64,000 nucleotides of DNA from assembly GCA_019096155.1 (NCBI GenBank), contig JAHCVI010000001.1, forward strand, positions 7,440,001 through 7,504,000, in the 5' to 3' direction. The position numbers were made by a program, and so were the translations under genes. This document shows, piece after piece, positions 58,346-64,000 of this stretch. Source of the DNA: Staphylotrichum longicolle (taxonomy: Eukaryota > Ascomycota > Sordariomycetes > Sordariales > Chaetomiaceae). The notes beneath the pieces are model-generated. The model had not been told where the DNA came from and made no database searches. It worked only from the letters and a program-made list of their open reading frames with translations. Numbering within the stretch: position 1 is the stretch's first letter; each line of letters starts with the position of its first letter.

Positions 58346-60041
58346 TCAGTCCTCATCCTCGTCCATCGAGTCTCCGTCATGGCTGAGAGCGACACCATCC
58401 TCCTCCTCATCGTCCTCCTCCTCGCTGCTGCTGCTCTCGTCATCCTCCACACCAACCAGGCGATCCTCAACCTCCTCCTCAGCCCCACTAGCCTTGCTCG
58501 GTACCCTCTGCCCGAAAGCCTTCCGCACGCCCGGGTTTGTGCTAGTGTCCCAGACAGACACGGTGCCCTTGCTCCCCGCAACAGCCAGCCGGAAGGCAAC
58601 CTCCTTGTCGGGGCCAAAGGCCGTAGAGAACACCTTGCCGACGTCAAAGTCGCGCGAGACGACCAGCGAGGGCCCCTCGGCGCTGATGTTCCACAGCTTG
58701 ACCGTCCGGTCGGTGGAGCCCGTGGCCATGAACCCGGGGATGACGGGGTTCAGGTCAAACGACGACAGCGACTCGTCGTGCGCCTGCAGCTTCCACACCG
58801 TCTTGCTCGCGGCGGGGTCCTTGGTGGCGTTGCGGACGTCAAAGTAGTGGATGATGCCGCGCTCGGTCGAGACGTAGAAGAAGTTGGGGTCATGCGGGTC
58901 CCACCGCACGTTCTCAATGTCGCTCTCCACGCCCACCCGGGCCGGCTGCTCGCCGGGGGCGCGCATGTCGGCGATGGCCGCCGTGCGGTCGTAGCTGCCG
59001 CTCAGCAGGACCGTCGACTCAGCCGGGTGCCACGCGAGCGAGCAGACCTTGTCGGTATGGTAGCTGTACGACTTGGCACACTTGGTCGTGTGCAGGTCCC
59101 AAAGCTTCACTGTCTTGTCGGCGGACGCCGAGGCGAGCAGGTTCCGGTGTTTCCGGTTGGCCGCGAGCGCCAGGACAGCGTCGACGTGGTACTCGTCGTT
59201 TGCCTTCTTTGTCTTCTTCTTCTTCTTCTTCTTCTTCTTGTCGTCCTCGGCGTTGCCCCCTTGTCCCAGGATCGCGTTGGGGTACATGCAGTCCACTGTG
59301 TCCAGGTCCCAGATCTCGATATCCGGGTCGAAAGTGCCAATGGCAACAAAGTTGCCGGCCGAGTCCTTCTCTACGCCCGGCTTGTTGACGGGGATATCCA
59401 GCCACTCGACGCACAGCGGTATCGCGGGCAGCATAATGTCGTGGTGGACGTAGAGGTTGTCTGCCGCGTCCTCGTACACGTACACCTCCAGATGGGCAAG
59501 TTCGTCCTCGACCTTGGCGGCCAAGAGCAAGTTGTCTGTGGCGAGAATCTGGAGTTCCTCACGGTCCTCGTCGTCGTCCTCGGCATCCTCCTTCATCGTG
59601 ATGTACGGGTCGTCCTTGTTGGAGTCGTAGTAGGCTAGTGACTTGACGTTGCCGAACATGCCCATGGACTGGCCCTCGCCCTGCTCCTCATCGTCGTCAT
59701 AGTGCTCGAGGTCGTACTCCTTGAGGTCATCGTCGATCTCGATGCTGCGCGGTGTGTTAGCGTGGTTCTTCGGTGGCAGGTTGCGGAAGGGGCGCATACT
59801 CCGAAGCGTCGTCGTCTTTTTCCGCGGACTTGGCCTTCTTCTCCTTTTTTGAGACATTCTCAGTCTCCTCCCCGTTCTCCTGGGCCTCGGCCTCCTCAAG
59901 GTCCTCCTTGGCGTCGTCGAGCTGCAGCTTCGCGAGGTTTGCGATGCGCTCAAACTCTTCCTCGTCAAAGTTGTATTTTGTCGGGAAGGGTGCCGCAAAA
60001 CCGCGCGGCACCCATGTGGTAGCTGTGACCATAGACGACAT
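58346..60041 (-). CDS. PWP1: WD-repeat ribosome biogenesis protein PWP1
   Basis: Nucleolar WD40 protein for 60S assembly and rRNA gene regulation. Exons 59800-60041 and 58346-59744 give 546 residues. The 55-nt intron has donor GTATGC, a CTAAC branch and CAG acceptor; without it the start and the propeller lie in different frames. Start MSSMVTATTWVPRGFAAPFP, then KYNFDEEEFERIANLAKLQL, matches Pwp1. The acidic segment IEIDDDLKEYDLEHYDDDE is family-typical. WD units include DKTVKLWDLHTTKCAKSYSY, AWHPAESTVLLSGSYDRTAA, VRWDPHDPNFFYVS, GFMATGSTDRTVKLWN and AVAGSKGTVSVWDT. A Lys-run insert (KKKKKKKKKTKKANDEYHVD) precedes the second blade. The C-terminus is very acidic. Divergent from PRP16 across 318 bp. 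Confidence 0.95.
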
Positions 60042-60359
60042 TGTGAAAACAGCGGAAACAACCAAATGTGTCTCCTACGAGGACGGAATGGGTGGTTCTG
60101 AGCTGGCGACAAATCGAAGATTTCGTCCCTTAAACTTTTTAGTGGAGAGGGCGGCGGGGCTTATCTTATCGCAGCTCGCTTGGGTCTGGGAGGCAACAAG
60201 CTCCGACTCGGCTTGGCTCTCCTGTTGCTGCAGCGCAGCTCTCCTCTCCTGTCCAAAAAGTCAACAATCATCACCCCTTGCAACGCCGACGGATGTCCAC
60301 TGGGCCCACAAACTCAGACAAACAGGGCGTGCCCCTGAAATAATACTTGGCCAAACGCA
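60042..60359. promoter_or_regulatory. Bidirectional promoter region PWP1 / PRP16
   Basis: Only 318 bp separate the two divergent starts, so both promoters share this interval. No clear TATA box or telomere-like box is visible. Confidence 0.6.
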
Positions 60360-63356
60360 ATGGCTCGCGACTACGAAGACGACCGCTCCACCAAGCGGCG
60401 CAAGGTTGACTTCAACCCTCTCCGCTCCGACGACCGGTTCGGCGATTTGCCCTCGCGCGTCCAGAACAGGAGCAATGGCAGCTTCAACTCCCGGAGCTCG
60501 ACCCCGCGCGCCGGGTCGCGGCTCGCAGGCGGCGCCACGCCCCGGCAAAGCGAGTTCGACGGCCGTGAGCCCGGCGTGGATGACCCAGATGCCGTCAACG
60601 CGCTGGACCGGGACTGGTACGGCGGCGATGATGACTTGGGCGGTCACACATTCGGCGATGACTCGCATAACCCGTTTGGCGACGACAGCGGGTGGGCGGC
60701 GCAGGAAAGGGAGGCGGCGCTGGTGGAGAAAAAGGTCGGGCAGTTCTCCAGGGGCATGAGCGCCCGGCAAATGCAAAAACAGAAAGACGTCGATGCCTGG
60801 GAGACGAACAGGATGCTCACGTCGGGCGTGGCCCAGAGGAGGGACATGGGTGCCGACTTTGAGGATGATCAAGAGGGCACGCGCGTGCATCTCTTGGTCC
60901 ACGACCTGCGACCTCCTTTCTTGGATGGGCGGACGGTGTTCACCAAGCAACTGGAGCCCGTGCCTGCGGTGCGTGATGCGCAGAGCGACATGGCTGTGTT
61001 TAGCAGGAAGGGGAGCAAGGTGGTCAGGGAACGGAGACAGCAGCGGGAGCGGGCGAAACAAGCACAAGAGGCAACGAATGTGGCAGGGACGGCGTTGGGC
61101 AACCTAATGGGCGTCAAGGACGAGGATACCGACAGCGCGCGCCCCATTGCCACTGAGGAAGAGGCAAAGCCGCAAAACACCAACAAGTTCAGCGACCACT
61201 TGAAGAAATCCGAAGGCGCGAGCAGCTTCAGCCAGAGCAAGACGTTGAGGGAGCAACGCGAGTATCTCCCGGCCTTCGCGGTGCGAGAAGAGTTGTTGCG
61301 CGTCATCAGAGACAACCAGGTGGTGATTGTGATCGGAGAGACAGGATCTGGCAAGACGACACAGCTCACTCAGTTCCTCTACGAGGACGGCTACGGCAAG
61401 ACCGGCATGATCGGGTGCACGCAACCTCGCAGAGTCGCGGCCATGAGTGTTGCAAAACGTGTTTCTGAGGAGATGGAGGTTAAGCTCGGCAGTACGGTCG
61501 GCTACGCGATTCGTTTTGAAGACTGCACCAGCAAGGAGACGGTCATCAAGTACATGACTGACGGCGTGTTGCTCCGGGAATCTCTCAACGAGCCGGATCT
61601 TGACAGGTACTCATGTGTCATCATGGACGAGGCGCACGAACGGGCACTCAACACAGATGTCTTGATGGGCCTCTTCAAGAAAATCCTGCAGAGGCGCCGC
61701 GACCTGAAGTTGATTGTCACCTCGGCTACCATGAACTCGAAGCGGTTCTCCGACTTCTATGGCGGCGCCCCGGAATTCACCATTCCCGGGCGGACCTTTC
61801 CCGTGGATGTCATGTTCCACCGGTCGCCGGTCGAGGATTACGTCGACCAAGCCGTCCAACAAATCTTGGCCATCCACGTGGGGAAGCCAGCGGGTGATAT
61901 CCTCGTCTTCATGACTGGCCAGGAAGATATCGAGGTGACGTGCGAGCTGACCCGCGAGCGGCTTGACGCACTCAACGACCCCCCCAAACTCAGCATCCTC
62001 CCCATCTACAGCCAGATGCCCGCGGATTTGCAGGCCAAGATCTTTGATCGGGCCCCGCCAGGAGTTCGGAAGTGCATCGTGGCCACGAACATCGCCGAGA
62101 CCAGCTTGACCGTCGACGGCATCATGTACGTGGTCGACGCGGGGTACTCCAAGCTGAAAGTGTACAATCCTCGGATGGGCATGGACACTCTCCAGATCAC
62201 GCCCATCTCGCAAGCCAATGCGTCTCAGCGCTCTGGTCGCGCAGGGCGGACAGGGCCCGGGCAGGCTTACCGCCTGTTTACCGAGAAAGCGTTCAGGGAT
62301 GAGATGTACATCCAGACGATCCCCGAGATCCAGAGGACGAACCTGAGCAACACGGTGCTGCTGCTCAAGTCGCTTGGGGTCAAGGATCTTCTCGACTTTG
62401 ACTTCATGGATCCGCCGCCGCAGGATACGATCACGACGTCGCTGTTCGATCTGTGGGCACTCGGCGCTTTGGACAACCTCGGCGAGCTGACGGAGCTTGG
62501 GCGCAAGATGAATGCCTTCCCCATGGACCCCTCGCTTGCCAAGCTCCTAATCATGTCGGAGCAATACGGCTGTAGCGAAGAGATGGTGACGATCGTCTCA
62601 ATGCTGTCGGTCCCTAATGTTTTTTACCGGCCCAAAGAGAGACAGGAGGAGTCGGACGCGGCGCGCGAAAAGTTCTTTGTGCCCGAGTCGGACCATCTCA
62701 CGTATCTGCACGTGTACACGCAGTGGAAGTCGAACGGCTACAGCGACGGTTGGTGCATCCGGCACTTTCTCCACTCCAAGTCGCTGCGGCGGGCGAAGGA
62801 AGTGCGGGACCAGCTGCTCGACATTATGAAGATGCAGAACATGGAGATGATCAGCTCCGGCACCGACTGGGACGTGATCCGCAAGTGCATCTGCTCGGGC
62901 TACTACCACCAGGCGGCCAAGGTCAAAGGCATCGGCGAGTACATCAACCTGCGCACCAGCGTCACGGTACAGCTGCACCCGACCAGCGCGCTGTACGGGC
63001 TTGGATTCCTGCCGGACTATGTGGTGTACCACGAGCTGATCCTGACGTCCAAGGAGTACATGTCGACGGTGACCTCGGTGGATCCGCACTGGCTGGCGGA
63101 CCTGGGCGGCGTCTTCTACTCGGTCAAGGAGAAGGGGTACTCGGCGCGCGACAAGCGCATCACCGAGACCGAGTTCAACAGGAAGATGGAGATCGAGGCG
63201 CAGATGGCGGCCGACAAGAAGCGGCACGAGGACGAACTGCAGGCCGAGGAGGAACTGACGCTGGTCAAGAAGAAAGGACCCACCAAGGACAAGAAGACGG
63301 TCACGTCGGGGGCTGTGGTCAAGCCGGTCCGGAAGCGCGCCGGGAGGGGGTTTTAG
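60360..63356 (+). CDS. PRP16: Spliceosomal DEAH-box ATPase PRP16 (DHX38)
   Basis: RNA-dependent ATPase that remodels the spliceosome after the first step of splicing. One exon, 998 residues. The N-terminal 290 residues are charged and low complexity (MARDYEDDRSTKRRKVDFNP). Helicase motifs: GETGSGKTT at 326 (motif I), TQPRRVAAMSVAKRVSEEM (Ia), DEAHER at 423 (II), SAT at 455 (III), NIAETSLTVDGI (V) and QRSGRAGRTGPGQ at 623 (VI). The helicase-associated and OB-fold region includes LGALDNLGELTELGRKMNAF, FYRPKERQEESDAAREKFF and GLGFLPDYVVYHELILTSKE, closest to Prp16 rather than Prp2 or Prp22 (FEDCTSKETVIKYMTDGVLL, absence of an S1 domain). The C-terminus is Lys-rich. Intact. Confidence 0.95.
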   Translation: MARDYEDDRSTKRRKVDFNPLRSDDRFGDLPSRVQNRSNGSFNSRSSTPRAGSRLAGGATPRQSEFDGREPGVDDPDAVNALDRDWYGGDDDLGGHTFGDDSHNPFGDDSGWAAQEREAALVEKKVGQFSRGMSARQMQKQKDVDAWETNRMLTSGVAQRRDMGADFEDDQEGTRVHLLVHDLRPPFLDGRTVFTKQLEPVPAVRDAQSDMAVFSRKGSKVVRERRQQRERAKQAQEATNVAGTALGNLMGVKDEDTDSARPIATEEEAKPQNTNKFSDHLKKSEGASSFSQSKTLREQREYLPAFAVREELLRVIRDNQVVIVIGETGSGKTTQLTQFLYEDGYGKTGMIGCTQPRRVAAMSVAKRVSEEMEVKLGSTVGYAIRFEDCTSKETVIKYMTDGVLLRESLNEPDLDRYSCVIMDEAHERALNTDVLMGLFKKILQRRRDLKLIVTSATMNSKRFSDFYGGAPEFTIPGRTFPVDVMFHRSPVEDYVDQAVQQILAIHVGKPAGDILVFMTGQEDIEVTCELTRERLDALNDPPKLSILPIYSQMPADLQAKIFDRAPPGVRKCIVATNIAETSLTVDGIMYVVDAGYSKLKVYNPRMGMDTLQITPISQANASQRSGRAGRTGPGQAYRLFTEKAFRDEMYIQTIPEIQRTNLSNTVLLLKSLGVKDLLDFDFMDPPPQDTITTSLFDLWALGALDNLGELTELGRKMNAFPMDPSLAKLLIMSEQYGCSEEMVTIVSMLSVPNVFYRPKERQEESDAAREKFFVPESDHLTYLHVYTQWKSNGYSDGWCIRHFLHSKSLRRAKEVRDQLLDIMKMQNMEMISSGTDWDVIRKCICSGYYHQAAKVKGIGEYINLRTSVTVQLHPTSALYGLGFLPDYVVYHELILTSKEYMSTVTSVDPHWLADLGGVFYSVKEKGYSARDKRITETEFNRKMEIEAQMAADKKRHEDELQAEEELTLVKKKGPTKDKKTVTSGAVVKPVRKRAGRGF

Positions 63357-63697
63357 ATGTGTATATGATCAATGCGACCTGATACCCAAGCTGAGGGCCC
63401 ATGTGTCCCTGTAACCGTTGAACTTTCTCCAGGAGCCCGATGATGGGCGGGCATTGGACCGGGGAGAGGCCGTTCCAGCGCCGCAACAGGGTGACTATGG
63501 GCCCACCAATGCCAAGCCGGGGCCGATTCCGGGCCGCCCTCGGCCAAAGTCGGCTAACCGCGAGGGAACCGGTGAAGTCATTCTGCATTCCCGCTTCCGA
63601 CCATCATCGCACGGCCTACAGGTCAATTCCTACCTCCAACCGGGATTCCGTTTCGCGACAACACAGTTGACGACATATCCGCTCTCAATTGGGCACC
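63357..63697. other. Intergenic PRP16 / GCV1
   Basis: 341 bp, same-strand neighbours: PRP16 3' flank and GCV1 promoter. Nothing else seen. Confidence 0.5.
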
Positions 63698-64000
63698 ATG
63701 CAGACCTCACGATCCACCGCGCTGGCCCGAACCCTCCGGGGCGCGTGCCGGACACCCCCGTTCACCGCCCGCCGGCTCTCTTCCCGCGCGGCAGCAGCAG
63801 TCCCCATCACCACAACCGCCTCTCTGCTTCACCATCACCACCACCACCACCACCACCCGCGCCAGCAGCAATCGCCCGCCCTCCTCTCCCGCCAAACCCG
63901 CCATGCCTCCTCCTCGTCCTCGCCATCCGCCCCACTCCAGAAAACCCCCCTCTACGACCTGCACCTCGCCCACGGCGCCAAGATGGTCCCCTTCGGCGGC
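63698..64000 (+). CDS. GCV1: Glycine cleavage system T protein (aminomethyltransferase), 5' part
   Basis: Mitochondrial T protein, transferring the methylene group of glycine to tetrahydrofolate. Only the first 101 codons are in the window and the frame is open to the edge. The N-terminus MQTSRSTALARTLRGACRTP is Arg/Ser/Ala-rich without acids, typical of a matrix presequence. It contains a run of nine histidines near residues 48-56. The mature domain starts QKTPLYDLHLAHGAKMVPFG, the conserved opening of eukaryotic T proteins (family: KTPLYD-H--HGGKMVPFAG). Identity rests on this one block but is characteristic. The ATG at 63698 is the first in frame; the presequence looks unusually long. Confidence 0.9.
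   Translation, partial: MQTSRSTALARTLRGACRTPPFTARRLSSRAAAAVPITTTASLLHHHHHHHHHPRQQQSPALLSRQTRHASSSSSPSAPLQKTPLYDLHLAHGAKMVPFGG

Noticed and set aside
58379..59638. Plus-strand open frame of 419 codons opposite PWP1
   Set aside because: Shadow frame; leucine/valine/arginine-rich without family character. PWP1 on the other strand has clear WD repeats.
60261..61067. Minus-strand frame opposite the 5' end of PRP16
   Set aside because: Antisense artefact of codon bias; no motif and no splice support.
1..64000. CRISPR arrays, complete transposons, viral insertions
   Set aside because: No regularly spaced repeats, terminal repeats, transposase, reverse transcriptase or viral protein motifs were recognised on either strand.

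Overview
The window is nuclear DNA of a filamentous ascomycete. The evidence is short introns (about 40-200 nt) with GTANGT-like donors and CTAAC-like branch sites, fairly GC-rich coding sequence, genes on both strands without operons, and proteins that read as Sordariomycete orthologues (for example a RAD51 close to the Neurospora mei-3 type). A member of the Sordariales, perhaps Chaetomiaceae, is my guess from protein feel and composition. No search was possible.

Layout. 1-24 kb: 3' part of UTP23 (rRNA processing), a DUF726/TMCO4-type membrane hydrolase, an acylphosphatase in five small exons, V-ATPase subunit H (VMA13), a cysteine-rich type I membrane protein, ribosomal protein RPL9, retromer VPS26, nucleoporin NUP120/NUP160, recombinase RAD51, and a membrane-anchored low-complexity protein. 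24-38.5 kb: an uncharacterised MGTRHL-starting protein, a 2-oxoglutarate/Fe(II) dioxygenase, a zinc-finger/RING-like protein, a penta-EF-hand protein, a ChaC-type gamma-glutamylcyclotransferase and a single-RRM protein. 38.5-42.7 kb: 4.2 kb with no gene I can support. 42.7-55.3 kb: a basic low-complexity protein, a CitE/CLYBL-like lyase, Golgi TVP23, a type I membrane protein, a Tls1/C9orf78 (HCA59-family) protein and an uncharacterised Ser/Gln-rich protein. 55.3-58.3 kb: 3 kb gene-poor. 58.3-64 kb: PWP1 (ribosome biogenesis), PRP16 (spliceosomal DEAH helicase) and the first 101 codons of GCV1 (glycine cleavage T protein), cut by the window end.

The genes are housekeeping functions of unrelated pathways. 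There is no biosynthetic cluster, no recognisable transposon, no CRISPR array and no confident tRNA. Loose themes are ribosome and RNA biology (UTP23, RPL9, PWP1, PRP16, Tls1, RRM) and endomembrane traffic (VPS26, TVP23, VMA13).

Most notable: (i) several gene models depend on very small exons, including a 5-nt microexon that restores the frame and the family consensus in the ChaC-type gene; (ii) two nearby genes (48.1-49.6 and 50.9-52.2 kb) each need two single-base insertions to keep conserved sequence in frame, all of the same sign, which points to base-drop errors in the assembly rather than biology. I did not find a convincing undescribed multi-gene system.
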